DNA of 61,534 bases from Betaproteobacteria bacterium (GTDB lineage: Bacteria > Pseudomonadota > Gammaproteobacteria > Burkholderiales > UBA6910): assembly GCA_016183615.1 (NCBI GenBank), contig JACPEG010000048.1, forward strand, positions 1-61,534, in the 5' to 3' direction. Below are positions 53,265 through 61,534 of the stretch, in pieces. How positions within the stretch are numbered: the stretch's first letter is position 1; each line of letters opens with the position of its first letter. Under the pieces are notes generated by a model, which did not search any database, was not told where the DNA came from, and saw nothing but the letters and a program-made list of their open reading frames with translations. The translations under genes were made by a program, and so were the position numbers.

Positions 53265-53870
53265 TCAGCCCGCCGCATCCGGCGGGCTTTTTTCGTTCGG
53301 GTAAGCAATGCTCCAGCCCCAAGGTGCCCACTTTCCGCCACGCGTGGAAACACGTTCGCGGTAGAGCTGCCGTATGGATTCGACGTCTCCGGCGAGCAGC
53401 GCCTTCGTCCCGCATATCTCGGCGCAAAGGGGCAGCTTTCCCTCGCCAATCCGGTTCCGGCCATAGCCGAAATGGCTTGAGCTTCTGACCGGCGGGCCAC
53501 CGGCGCAATAGGTGCACTTGTCCATCTTGCCGCGGTAGCCGAACGGCCCCGGCTGCGGATACTAGGGTACGCCGAAGGGGCAGGCATAGAAACACAGACC
53601 GCATCCGACGCAGCGGTCCTTGTCGTGAAGCACCAGCCCTTCCCGCGTCTTATAGAAGGCGTGCACTGGACACATCGCCATGCAGGGCGGATCGTCGCAA
53701 TGCATGCAGGCGACGGAGGCCGAGCGCTCCCCCGGCACGCCATCGTTGATCGTGACGATGCGCCGCCGCTGCACTCCCCAGGGGACCTCGTGTTCGCTCT
53801 TGCACGCCGTCACGCAGCCCTTGCAGGCGATGCAGCGCTCGTCGTCCGGAAGGAACCTGAATCGGGTCAT
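53265..53870 (-). pseudogene. FdhB-like 4Fe-4S ferredoxin subunit, split by an in-frame amber codon
   Basis: Read through, this is a complete 201-residue formate-dehydrogenase-type electron-transfer subunit. It carries cysteine motifs CIACKGCVTACK, CMHCDDPPCMAMCP, CVGCGLCFYACP and later CTYCAGG..CAEIC. After CPFGVP the codon at 53564-53562 is TAG, where relatives have a Gln (CAG to TAG is one change). The frame resumes in register with YPQPGPFGYRGKMDKC. No separate start or RBS precedes the second part convincingly. It follows the molybdopterin gene by 62 bp. Without readthrough the last cluster ligands are lost. Confidence 0.82.
53268..53293 (+). terminator. Intrinsic terminator of the glycine-zipper gene
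   Basis: GCCCGCC / GGCGGGC (53268-53274, 53281-53287) with a six-base loop is followed by TTTTTT. Confidence 0.85.
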
Positions 53871-53932
53871 GGCACGCCGTGTCGAGCTAATCCGCGACTG
53901 GCGAAACCAATGCCGCCGCGCCTCCTATCAGT

Positions 53933-56626
53933 CTAGATGACGGCGCGAGGCTTGAGGGTCAGGACGCTGAATGACCGCTTGTGGGGGGATTCGCCCAGCC
54001 GGATCAGCACGCCCCGCCCCAGCTTGTAGCGGTAGTTGTTGGTCAACGGATCGGGCACCGCGTGGACGACCGAATTGGCGGCGGCGCCGGGGAAGTTGAA
54101 ATTGGCCTTGGCCACCCCTTCGCGAATGTCCGCGGTCACGATGGCGATGGCCTCGAACTCGGCCTGGGTCACCCGGATGTGGCCGTTTCGGAGCAGCGAA
54201 TCGAAGCCGAGATCCGTTTCCAGCACGCCCTGGGGCATCCCCGTCTGGACGTACACCGCGTCATTCCTTACCAGCACCCGGTCGCCGCTCTCGATCCCCT
54301 GGGGCGCCGCATCCGCGGGGTTCACGAAAATCAGCGGATGGGGTCCCCGCCCGGCGGTAAACGGCTTGCGGCAATCGTCGAATCCCGATTGCCAGGTTTC
54401 GTCGACCCGTCCGTTGGTCACCCAGATCTCGCCCTTTTCCGGCCGCGGCCGGATCGCCTGGTAGAACTCGATCCAGCCGGGAAAGCGCCACGGGGATTTC
54501 AGCAGCAGCGCCTTGCCGCTGTGGGTATTGAAGGCGTAGAGGAATGGGCGGCGAAGGTCCGTGCTTTCCGTCGGTCCCCACTGGTTTTCGGGGTCGTGCA
54601 GCCGTTTCGTTCCCGCGAGTTGGCCGTCGCTCACGCGGATCGGCGTCTGGATGCCGGTGGTGCCGAGACTGCGCAATAGCTCGTGTCCAGGCACGCCGCG
54701 TTTCTTCGCTTCGGCTACCAGTCCCGCGTAGTCGAGCACGGTGCCGCGGCTGAAACGGGCCGCCTCCTCGAACACATCGCTGCCGGTCTTCCACCCGTAG
54801 TGGGCGCCGTAGCCCATCTTGCGGGCAAAGGCCTGAACCGCCCACCAGTCCGGCTTCGCTTCTCCCGGCGCATCGTAGAATTTCGAATACAGCCGCAGCC
54901 GCCGCTCGGAGTTGCAGCGGCTGAAATCCTCCTCGCCCCAGGTGGCCGCGGGCAGCAGGATGTCCGCGAACTGCGTGCCCAGCGGCTCCACCGGGTAGAT
55001 ATCCGAATCCACCAGCACCATGCCTCCCGAATCCACCCGCTGACTGAGCGTTTCAAAAAGCGCACCCCGGTCGAGGGATGTAATCTGGTGCGGGTTTTCC
55101 CGGGTCAATCGCTCGATGGCGCCCCGCAGCGCCGCCGATCCCGCCATGGCGCTCACCCAGGTGGTCCCGAACACCCAGGCAAAACGCAGCTTGCCGTCCA
55201 TCAGCCAGCGGTCCAGGTTCAGGGCCTTCTTGCGGCGGCCCGGGTATTTTTCCGGGGAAAGCCACCCGGAGGCGCCCCCGGCGTTCACCATCCCGCGCTG
55301 GTGGCCGCCGCCGCGGGAGATCACGCGGCCCGGGCGGTTCCCGGCCCCGCAGATGAGGCCGAGCGCGGCGAACGAGGCGCTATTCATGTAGTTGTTGGAC
55401 CAGTAGTTCCCCTTCTCCAGCATGAACGAGGACTTCGGGCGCGAGCCGTCGGAGCGCGGGCGCGCGATCAGCTCGGCGCAACGGTAGATGTCTTCCGCCC
55501 TCAGGCCGGTGATCCGGGCGGCATTTTCCAGTTTGTGCTCGTCCTGCGCGAGGATGAATTTCCGGTAGTCGGGCCAGTCGCTCTGCCAGGCGCCCCAGGT
55601 GGTGCGCCATTGCCAGCCGGTGTTGCGGGTGCCGCGCCCGTAGCCCGAATCCACTTCCCAGGTGCTGGCGATCCAGCGGTCGATGAATTCCTGGTCCTGC
55701 CAGCCGTTCTCGATGATGATGCGGGCCAGCGCGTTGTGGAGAATGGTGTCGGTGCCGGGAACGATGGGCAGCCACAGCCCGCCCTGCTTCAGGCCCCACG
55801 CCACCCCCATGGTCTTGTGGGGCGTGACAAAAATGAGTTTCTTGTGGGGATTGGCCCCGCGCATGATCCAGCCGGTGAACAGCGTGGTCTTGGTTACGAA
55901 GGGATCCACCCCGGACATCAACAGCACGTCGCAGGCGCCCCAGTCCTCGAAGGAGGCCGAGAAGGAATCGATCCCGGCGTCGTCCAGGCCGGTGGCGTCG
56001 TTGGTGTTGGCGCACTTGTCGTGGGGAGCGAAAGCGGGCGTTCCGATGCCGGTGAGCGCCAGCTTGGTGATGGCGTAGGTATTTTCAAAATACTGGTAGG
56101 AATAGGCCTTCACCGCCCAGGCATGCTCGCCGTGCTCGGCCAGCACGTGCTTCGAGATATGCGCCATCGCATCCAGCGCCAGGTCCCAGGACACCGGGGT
56201 GAGCTTGCCGTTGACGCGGATCATCGGCTGCGTGAGCCGCTCGCGGGTGGCGGTCTGGGGGTTGTAGCACTTCTGGGCCAGGGTTCCCCCGCGCATCGAA
56301 TGGTTGCCCCGCAAATTCACCGCCCGGGCTTCCCAGTCGGCGATCACGATGACGTGGTGCGCCCTGCCCCGGTAGGTGACGACGTTGTGCTGGGCGGGAC
56401 TCACCCAGGGCATGGGCCGCGCCGGGTCATCGTTCCGGAGGGGAAAATCCAGCCCGAGGGCATTTTCCGCGGCGCGCGGCCCGCCTTGCCGGCCCACCGG
56501 CCAGCGGTACACCCGGTAGCCGCAGGCCACCGCGCAGTAATCGCAGGCCGTGGTGAGCATTTCCGCGTCCCCGGGTGGCAGCGGCACGCTCGTATCCGGT
56601 ACCGGTATTTTTCGTTCCTTCGTCAT
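53933..56626 (-). CDS. Molybdopterin oxidoreductase, AioA/IdrA clade
   Basis: An 897-residue DMSO-reductase-family enzyme resembling arsenite oxidase/iodate reductase large subunits. The N-terminal cluster site is CDYCAVACGYRVYRWP (Cys28, Cys31, Cys35). The fourth ligand position near MRGGTLAQKCYNP is not a classical Cys, as in AioA, suggesting [3Fe-4S]. Other markers are GIGTPAFAPHDKCAN, MSGVDPFVTKTTLF, IVPGTDTILHNALARII, MLEKGNYWSNNYMN, GGGHQRGMVN and the C-terminal GRVDETWQSGFDD. No Tat signal is present. ATG 56626 is preferred over 56659. It partners the Rieske gene upstream. The substrate is not proven; see findings. Confidence 0.82.
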   Translation of the reverse strand: MTKERKIPVPDTSVPLPPGDAEMLTTACDYCAVACGYRVYRWPVGRQGGPRAAENALGLDFPLRNDDPARPMPWVSPAQHNVVTYRGRAHHVIVIADWEARAVNLRGNHSMRGGTLAQKCYNPQTATRERLTQPMIRVNGKLTPVSWDLALDAMAHISKHVLAEHGEHAWAVKAYSYQYFENTYAITKLALTGIGTPAFAPHDKCANTNDATGLDDAGIDSFSASFEDWGACDVLLMSGVDPFVTKTTLFTGWIMRGANPHKKLIFVTPHKTMGVAWGLKQGGLWLPIVPGTDTILHNALARIIIENGWQDQEFIDRWIASTWEVDSGYGRGTRNTGWQWRTTWGAWQSDWPDYRKFILAQDEHKLENAARITGLRAEDIYRCAELIARPRSDGSRPKSSFMLEKGNYWSNNYMNSASFAALGLICGAGNRPGRVISRGGGHQRGMVNAGGASGWLSPEKYPGRRKKALNLDRWLMDGKLRFAWVFGTTWVSAMAGSAALRGAIERLTRENPHQITSLDRGALFETLSQRVDSGGMVLVDSDIYPVEPLGTQFADILLPAATWGEEDFSRCNSERRLRLYSKFYDAPGEAKPDWWAVQAFARKMGYGAHYGWKTGSDVFEEAARFSRGTVLDYAGLVAEAKKRGVPGHELLRSLGTTGIQTPIRVSDGQLAGTKRLHDPENQWGPTESTDLRRPFLYAFNTHSGKALLLKSPWRFPGWIEFYQAIRPRPEKGEIWVTNGRVDETWQSGFDDCRKPFTAGRGPHPLIFVNPADAAPQGIESGDRVLVRNDAVYVQTGMPQGVLETDLGFDSLLRNGHIRVTQAEFEAIAIVTADIREGVAKANFNFPGAAANSVVHAVPDPLTNNYRYKLGRGVLIRLGESPHKRSFSVLTLKPRAVI

Positions 56627-56636
56627 TTCGCCTGCA

Positions 56637-57200
56637 TCAGCCCTGGAGATTGCCGGCAAAGCCGTAGATGAGCCCCATCACGCCCACGGCGTAAATGTCG
56701 TCGCCCCCGGCCTCCAGCACAATCTGGGGCAGGCTTTCGGTGGCGTGCCCCGTCACCACCATGCCGTGCCGGGTGAGATCGAAGGTCGTGAGGTGGCGCG
56801 GACAGGGACCCAGGAGCTGGTGTTCGGGCTTGTAGGCCTTGCTGAGATCGCCGCCCAGGTGGGTGCATAGCGTATTGAAGGCCACGATGTCGTTCCCGGT
56901 TCCGATTCCACCGCCGGCGGGCGTCCCCAGTTTCGCGAGGATATTGGTCACTCCCGGGTAGGGATAGTCGAAGGTGTGGGCAATGCCTTCCTTCAACGTT
57001 GAAATCGAACCGACCCGCAGCCGCGGGTATTCGGCCCGAAGTGCGTAGAGCCCGGTTGCGGCTCCAGCGAGGCCTGGCAGCGCTCCAAGGGCAACGATGC
57101 TCGCCGCGAGCCCGCCGGTCAGGAGAAACTCGCGCCGGCTCATGCAGGCGGCCGGCTCGCGCTCAGTGTCCGCGGCTTGCCGCATCCGTTCGTGCTTCAT
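56637..57200 (-). CDS. Tat-exported Rieske subunit, AioB/IdrB-like
   Basis: A 187-residue protein. The Tat signal MSRREFLLTGGLAASIVALGALPG is followed by a Rieske domain with CTHLGG (Cys112, His114) and CPRH (Cys133, His136), then TTFDLTRHGMVVTGHATESLPQIVLE and DDIYAVGVMGLIYG. The two disulfide cysteines seen in AioB (CTHxGC, CPCH) are replaced by Gly and Arg. It probably carries the Mo subunit across the membrane. ATG 57200 overlaps the peroxidase gene end; 57143 is an alternative start. Confidence 0.85.
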   Translation of the reverse strand: MKHERMRQAADTEREPAACMSRREFLLTGGLAASIVALGALPGLAGAATGLYALRAEYPRLRVGSISTLKEGIAHTFDYPYPGVTNILAKLGTPAGGGIGTGNDIVAFNTLCTHLGGDLSKAYKPEHQLLGPCPRHLTTFDLTRHGMVVTGHATESLPQIVLEAGGDDIYAVGVMGLIYGFAGNLQG

Positions 57201-59427
57201 GAATTCCGTCCGGTTTCAGGGCTGCATACCCGGGAAGCTTCGGCTCCGGCAGCAGGAGCGGCTCGTCCATGCTCAGGGATTCCAGGAACGCCACGAGATC
57301 CTTTTTCTCCTCCCGGGTGAGCTGAAGGGGTTTCAGAATCGGACTCTTGCTGGGAATCCCGCCCCCGCCCCGGTCGTAGAAGTCCACCACCTGGGCAAGT
57401 GTGGCGAACACGCCGTTGTGCATGTAGGGCGCGGTGTATTTGAGCTCCCGCAGGGAGGGGGTACGGAACTTCCCGATGTCCGCGGGATTTTTCGTCAGGT
57501 AGTAATGCCCCATGTCCTGCGGGTTTTCCCGGTAGCGGGCCTCGGGAACGCCTTTCTGATAGTGCTGCCAGCGGCGGGTGATCTGGTGCAGGGGATTGCC
57601 GGCAAAGAGATCGTTCGCGGGAACGCCGGTGGCGTGGAAGCGCTGGTCCGAGGCGAGCGGCCCGTTATGGCAGGCGATGCAACCGGCCTTCCCGGTAAAC
57701 AGCGCGTAGCCGCGCAGTTCGTCCGCACCGAGCGCGCTCCGGTCGCCGTTGAGATGGCGGTCGAAGGGCACCCGCTTCGGGTCCGACACCAGGGTGCGCT
57801 CGAAGGCGGCAATCGCCTGCCAGGCGTGGGTGATGCGCGGCCATTCGGCGCCGAACACGCGGCGGAACCGCTCCACGTAGTCGGGAACCAGCCGCAGCCG
57901 CATTTCCATCATCGCGGGATCACCGTTGCCCGCCACCGCGCCCTCAGCCGCCGAAGCCGCCTGGGCCTCGAGGCTGCCCACGGCGCCGTCCCAGAAGAGT
58001 TTCGGGTAATAGGCCGCATTGAGCACGCTTTGGGCATTGCGCCAGTGCTTGGTGCCGGGATAGCCGCGGGAGAGCGATCCGCCCTCGCCCCAGCCCAGCT
58101 GCGGAAAATGGCAGGACACGCAGGGGGTGCTGCCGTCGCCGGAGAGCCGCCCGTCGAAGAACAGCATTCTTCCCAGCTCGATTTTCCCGGCGCTCTGGGG
58201 ATTGTCTGCCGGCACCAGCACCGGCGGCAGGGAAGCGAGCGGCGGATAACCCGTCGCCGCCGCCGCGACCGACTCCGGTGGATCTGAGGCCTGAACCGGG
58301 GCCGACCTGTCCTCCGCCCGCAACTCGAAGTCCAGGTACTCGGGCTCGGCCACGGTAATACGATCCCCGCTCAACGCCGCCAGGAACGTGAGCAGCGCCT
58401 TCTTCTCAGTAGCCGTAAGCCCCAGCGGCTTCAGCTCGCTCCCTGCCGCGCCGCCCCGGTCGTAGAACTCGATTACCTCCGCAAGCGTCCGGAACACACC
58501 GTTATGCATGTAGGGCGCGGTGTGTTTCAACTCCCTGAGGGACGGCGTCAGGAAGCGCCCGCGATCCCGCCCGTCCTTGGTAATGGCATACGCGCCGAGA
58601 TCGGTCCGCGCCTTCATGTAGTTGGGCATGCCGCTGGTGGCGTAGTGGCGCAGCATCGCGATCGTGCGCAGCGGATTGGCGAGTACCTCCGGATTTTCCG
58701 GAACGCCGGTGCGGTGCAGCGCGCCGTCGGAGAGCAACGGACCGTGGTGGCATCGAATGCAGCCCGCCTTGCCCCGGAACAGATCCAGTCCCCGCTTCGC
58801 GCGCGAACCGAGGGCGCTGTTGTCACCGCGCAGGTAACGGTCGAGGGGCGCGTTGCGGGATTCCAGGGTGTTCAGGAATTCGCCCACGGCGCTGAACAGG
58901 CGCGGGCCGTAGGGCTCGCTGCCCGGGCCGAAGGCCTTCTCCCACATTGCGCGGTACTCCGGCACCTGCCTGATGCGCTCCTGCACCAGGCGACCGTCGG
59001 CGTTCATGAAATGGGCCTCGGTCACCATGTCGCGCACCGCGGTGCCGAGATCGGCGCCGTCCAGGCGCCCGTCCCACATGAGGCGCAGGCGATGGCGGAC
59101 GTTGATCAGGGTCGGCGAATTTCTAAAGTATTCGGCACCCGGGTAGGCCCGCGACAGAGGCTCCCCGTCGCCGAAGCCGCGGCCCGGTCCATGACAGGGG
59201 GCGCAGGAGCGGCTCCAGTCCCCGGAGAGCCGGGGATCGAAAAACAGGTGCCGCCCCAGTTCCGCCAGCGCCGGGTTGACCGGCGATCGGGCCGGCAGCG
59301 GCGCCAGATCGAAACTGCCGCGGCCCGCGGCGTGCCCGTTCGCCAGGGCAGCCAGGAACAGAATCGCTGTTGCAGCGATCCGGACGCCCGGCACGAACCG
59401 GCTCGCTGAAATCTTTGCCGAAGTCAT
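57163..59427 (-). CDS. Tandem di-heme cytochrome c peroxidase fusion (four hemes), IdrP1-P2-like
   Basis: A 754-residue exported protein with two CCP/MauG modules. Signal ILFLAALANGHAAG. Module 1 has CAPCH (75-79) and CIRCH (223-227); module 2 has CVSCH (436-440) and CIACH (583-587). Each shows ELGRxLFFDxRLSGD, a WDG region, and TPSLREL..APYMHNGVF. Known di-heme peroxidases have one module; iodate-reductase loci encode two separate ones. The adjacent AioB/AioA-like genes suggest a fused version of that pair. ATG 59427 is preferred; longer frames reach 59469. Confidence 0.88.
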   Translation of the reverse strand: MTSAKISASRFVPGVRIAATAILFLAALANGHAAGRGSFDLAPLPARSPVNPALAELGRHLFFDPRLSGDWSRSCAPCHGPGRGFGDGEPLSRAYPGAEYFRNSPTLINVRHRLRLMWDGRLDGADLGTAVRDMVTEAHFMNADGRLVQERIRQVPEYRAMWEKAFGPGSEPYGPRLFSAVGEFLNTLESRNAPLDRYLRGDNSALGSRAKRGLDLFRGKAGCIRCHHGPLLSDGALHRTGVPENPEVLANPLRTIAMLRHYATSGMPNYMKARTDLGAYAITKDGRDRGRFLTPSLRELKHTAPYMHNGVFRTLAEVIEFYDRGGAAGSELKPLGLTATEKKALLTFLAALSGDRITVAEPEYLDFELRAEDRSAPVQASDPPESVAAAATGYPPLASLPPVLVPADNPQSAGKIELGRMLFFDGRLSGDGSTPCVSCHFPQLGWGEGGSLSRGYPGTKHWRNAQSVLNAAYYPKLFWDGAVGSLEAQAASAAEGAVAGNGDPAMMEMRLRLVPDYVERFRRVFGAEWPRITHAWQAIAAFERTLVSDPKRVPFDRHLNGDRSALGADELRGYALFTGKAGCIACHNGPLASDQRFHATGVPANDLFAGNPLHQITRRWQHYQKGVPEARYRENPQDMGHYYLTKNPADIGKFRTPSLRELKYTAPYMHNGVFATLAQVVDFYDRGGGGIPSKSPILKPLQLTREEKKDLVAFLESLSMDEPLLLPEPKLPGYAALKPDGIHEARTDAASRGH

Positions 59428-59455
59428 CGGGCAGGCACCAGGCATTGGCAGGTGG

Positions 59456-59812
59456 TTACTTCCCCGCAACAGCGCCGTGAAAGCGGATCAGGGGCGCGCT
59501 CTGCAGGAGCAGAGGACAGGCTTTTTTCCAGTTCACGATTTCCTCCACCAGCCTTGCGTTCTCCTCGGCGCCCAGGGCGCGGCCGTCCGCCGGCGGAATC
59601 CGTATGAAAAACTGCCGGCCGCCCGGACGCTGGACAAATTCCCCGGCAGGCCGGATCCCGCGGGGAGAAAATCCGCCGGCGCCTTCCGGTATCGGATGGC
59701 AGCCCATGCAATTGAGGAAATAGAGCAGCCGGCCAGACTCCCCGCGCACGGGCGCCGCAACGGACCACGCTGCGAGGCACAGCCATACAGCGACTTTCAA
59801 TTGCAGCCGCAT
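59456..59812 (-). CDS. Small exported c-type cytochrome
   Basis: A 118-residue protein with a signal (KVAVWLCLAAWSVAAPVRG) and one heme site, LLYFLNCMGCHPIPEGAGG. The Met ligand is not obvious. It precedes the tandem peroxidase by 28 bp in the same direction and is a candidate electron donor for it. Confidence 0.82.
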   Translation of the reverse strand: MRLQLKVAVWLCLAAWSVAAPVRGESGRLLYFLNCMGCHPIPEGAGGFSPRGIRPAGEFVQRPGGRQFFIRIPPADGRALGAEENARLVEEIVNWKKACPLLLQSAPLIRFHGAVAGK

Positions 59813-59896
59813 ACGCCTCTCTCGCTGCCTGACGATTGGCAGTTTCCCCGTCGCTTCGTCCGGAGCACTCCGCCGCTTCTCCGCGGACGCTTCCTT

Positions 59897-60568
59897 CTAC
59901 GCCGTCGTTTCTTCGCTCAGGCCCAGCGCCGCAGTCATTTGCCGGCGCAACAGGTATTTCTGAATCTTGCCCGTGACGGTCATGGGGAAGCCATCCACGA
60001 ACATGACATGGCGCGGAATCTTGTAATGGGCGATCTCGCCACGGCAGTACCCGCGGATTTCCTCGGCATCCGCCTGCGCCCCGGGCCGCAGAACGATGCA
60101 GGCGCACAGTTCCTCGCCATATTTCGGGTCCGGGACGCCGACGCATTGAACGTCCTGGATCTTGGGGTGGCGGTAAAGGAACTCCTCGACCTCCCGCGGG
60201 TAAATGTTCTCTCCGCCGCGGATCACCATGTCCTTCAGGCGCCCCGGCGCGGAATCCTGGAGTTCCGGAGCCAGCTCCCTCAGGATCGCCAGGTAATCGC
60301 TGCTCCTGAAGCTCGGGGACAGAATGAGGGCTTTGCAGTCCACCTTGTTCAGCGCGTACTCCAGCTCGGTGCGCCGATACGCCGGATTGATATTGACGAG
60401 AATCAGCCCGGCCTTCGCGGTCGCAAACTGGGTCAGGACCCACTCGGCGCACCGGTCGAAATATACCCCGATGGTCTCGCCGATCAGCGGAACGCCGGAG
60501 GCGCCGTGTACGTAGCTCAGTTCACAGTTCATGCCCGTCTTGCTCCCGGTTCTGGCGTCCCGCTTCAT
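59897..60568 (-). pseudogene. Acyl-CoA ligase (FadD-like) remnant with two internal deletions
   Basis: A 223-residue frame made of three pieces of an about 550-residue AMP-binding ligase. [20 protein letters not shown] leads at residue 39 straight to [20 protein letters not shown], losing about 45 residues. At residue 109 [12 protein letters not shown] leads to [18 protein letters not shown], losing about 270 residues including the P-loop and adenylate-forming core. The end ([22 protein letters not shown], with the catalytic Lys) is intact. Both joins keep frame. It starts by ATGA overlap with the YCF48-like gene. Confidence 0.82.
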
Positions 60569-61534
60569 TTGCCGGTCCTCAAGGCCTGGCGGGAAACGCC
60601 CAGTTGCCCAAAGACCATCACATCCGTTCCTCCCCCCTGGGCGACGGACGCCAGGTTCTGCCGGTCCTCCCGGACCAGGGAGGTAAGCTGCGAGGCATTG
60701 GGGGCCCCAAACGCAACCGCGCCGCCGAGCCCCACCAGCACGACCCTTCCGTCCGGCAGCTGGACCCCGCCGGTCAGAGACCGGTCGGTGCCGCTCGCAA
60801 CCGGCTGCCAACTCTTCCCCTTATCGCGGGTGCGGAACACGTTTCCGCGCATTCCATAGACGAGGACCGAGCCGTCGGCCAGCGTCACGCCGCCCCAGAG
60901 CGAGCCCTTGTAGGGAAGCTTCAGGGTGTGCCAGGTCCGGCCCTTGTCGTCGGAGCGGAACGCGGTGCCGGATTCGGCGGCGATGAACAGGGAGCCTTCC
61001 GGTCCGGGGAACACCTGGTTGAGGTGCCGGTCCCGGTCGTCTCCTTCCGCCACCTTGATTTCCTTCCAGCTTGCGCCTCCGTCGCGGGTTTCCATGGCAA
61101 AGCCGAACGCACCCACCGCGAACCCGCGCTCCGGATTCTCGAACCATACCGACAGCAACGGGTCTTTGATCGGAGCCCTGTACTGCAGGCTCCAGTTCTC
61201 TCCGCCGTCCGTCGTCCGAAGTACGGCACCGCCGTGCCCCACCGCCCAGCCCCGCTTCTCGTCCGCAAACCACACGTCCGTCAGCGTGGTGCGCTCCGCA
61301 ACCGCCTGCGCCTGGCGCCAGCTCCTGCCGCCGTCGTCGGAAAGAATCACCACCCCATAATCCCCGACGGCGACCAGCCTTCCACCCGCCCGTACCGCAT
61401 GGAGCAGCGGGGCCTTCGTCGCCTGCGCCACGCGGACCGCGGGCTGCGATTTCGATTCGCCGGCCGCGGGTGCGGCGGGCGCCGCAAGCGCGGCGAGCAG
61501 GATTCCCAGCGCCCCTGCGCCGCGCCGGACGGAC
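60565..61534 (-). CDS. YCF48/BNR-repeat exported protein, 5' end outside window
   Basis: At least 322 residues, with the frame still open at the window edge. The first visible residues ([22 protein letters not shown]) look like the hydrophobic core and cleavage region of a signal peptide. The mature part is a beta-propeller of [32 protein letters not shown] and TRDKGKSW repeats. Such proteins commonly precede RND transporters and fadD-type genes in lipid- or terpenoid-related clusters, and a ligase fragment follows here. Confidence 0.82.
   Translation of the reverse strand, partial: SVRRGAGALGILLAALAAPAAPAAGESKSQPAVRVAQATKAPLLHAVRAGGRLVAVGDYGVVILSDDGGRSWRQAQAVAERTTLTDVWFADEKRGWAVGHGGAVLRTTDGGENWSLQYRAPIKDPLLSVWFENPERGFAVGAFGFAMETRDGGASWKEIKVAEGDDRDRHLNQVFPGPEGSLFIAAESGTAFRSDDKGRTWHTLKLPYKGSLWGGVTLADGSVLVYGMRGNVFRTRDKGKSWQPVASGTDRSLTGGVQLPDGRVVLVGLGGAVAFGAPNASQLTSLVREDRQNLASVAQGGGTDVMVFGQLGVSRQALRTGK

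Noticed and set aside
54683..56671. 662-codon plus-strand frame opposite the molybdopterin gene
   Set aside because: It mirrors third-position GC of the real gene, and its composition (Arg/His/Gly/Ala/Val) fits no protein family.
53933..57200. Straight assignment as arsenite oxidase (aioA/aioB)
   Set aside because: Rieske disulfide cysteines are missing, peroxidase genes are adjacent, and no aioXSR genes are visible; the broader AioA/IdrA label is safer.

Overview
The window is 61.5 kb of high-GC DNA with gene-dense, operonic, mostly housekeeping and redox content. It looks like a Betaproteobacterium: a SUF-only Fe-S system with a Xanthomonas-type Rrf2 regulator, PA2778/PA2779, MlaA, AlgH and OxyR-controlled rubrerythrin. 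The species cannot be named from sequence alone. Several families of palindromic intergenic repeats punctuate the region.

Layout. (1) 1-6.0 kb: a one-carbon block. NrtS-like, MetF, FolD and formate-THF ligase lie in one minus-strand run divergent from a MerR regulator; a methyltransferase, an OmpW porin and a PanB-like enzyme follow. (2) 6.5-10.2 kb: an arginase-ornithine aminotransferase fusion overlapping an ALDH7-type dehydrogenase. (3) 10.4-11.8 kb: an MBL hydrolase and a cysteine hydrolase among tandem repeats. (4) 12.1-21.6 kb: one long minus-strand run for sulfur and Fe-S handling. It reads Rrf2 regulator, sufB (frameshifted), sufC, sufD, sufS, sufU, sufT, Rieske, JAMM protease, a MoaD-like/rhodanese/E1 triple fusion, and cysM. 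(5) 21.7-35.7 kb: lipid and acyl-CoA fragments, a small DNA-binding pair, pyruvate dehydrogenase E1-alpha/E1-beta/E2, a redox-looking block (Cys-rich HTH, membrane protein, AhpD-like), gabD, PA2779/PA2778, mlaA. (6) 35.9-52.4 kb: htpX, an rRNA methyltransferase, SirB1-like, rhlE, rubredoxin reductase/rubredoxin/rubrerythrin under an OxyR-type box next to oxyR, a decayed REP-associated transposase, polX, Bcp, an MFS carrier, tRNA-Arg(CCT) with a lone AbiEii-like protein, marC and algH. (7) 53.3-61.5 kb: a minus-strand cluster with a YCF48-like protein, an acyl-CoA ligase fragment, a cytochrome c, a tandem di-heme peroxidase fusion, a Tat-exported Rieske protein and an AioA/IdrA-clade molybdopterin enzyme, then an FdhB-like ferredoxin cut by an amber codon.

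Two systems stand out. One is a ubiquitin-like sulfur-carrier pathway (carrier fused to its own rhodanese and E1, plus JAMM protease and CysM) attached to the SUF operon. The other is an arsenite-oxidase/iodate-reductase-like module with a fused tetraheme peroxidase. A third theme cuts across the window: at least six genes carry internal deletions, truncations or a nonsense codon (sufB, rubredoxin reductase, VOC protein, acyl-CoA ligase, acyl-CoA dehydrogenase, RAYT, FdhB-like). This means either real gene decay or an assembly problem.
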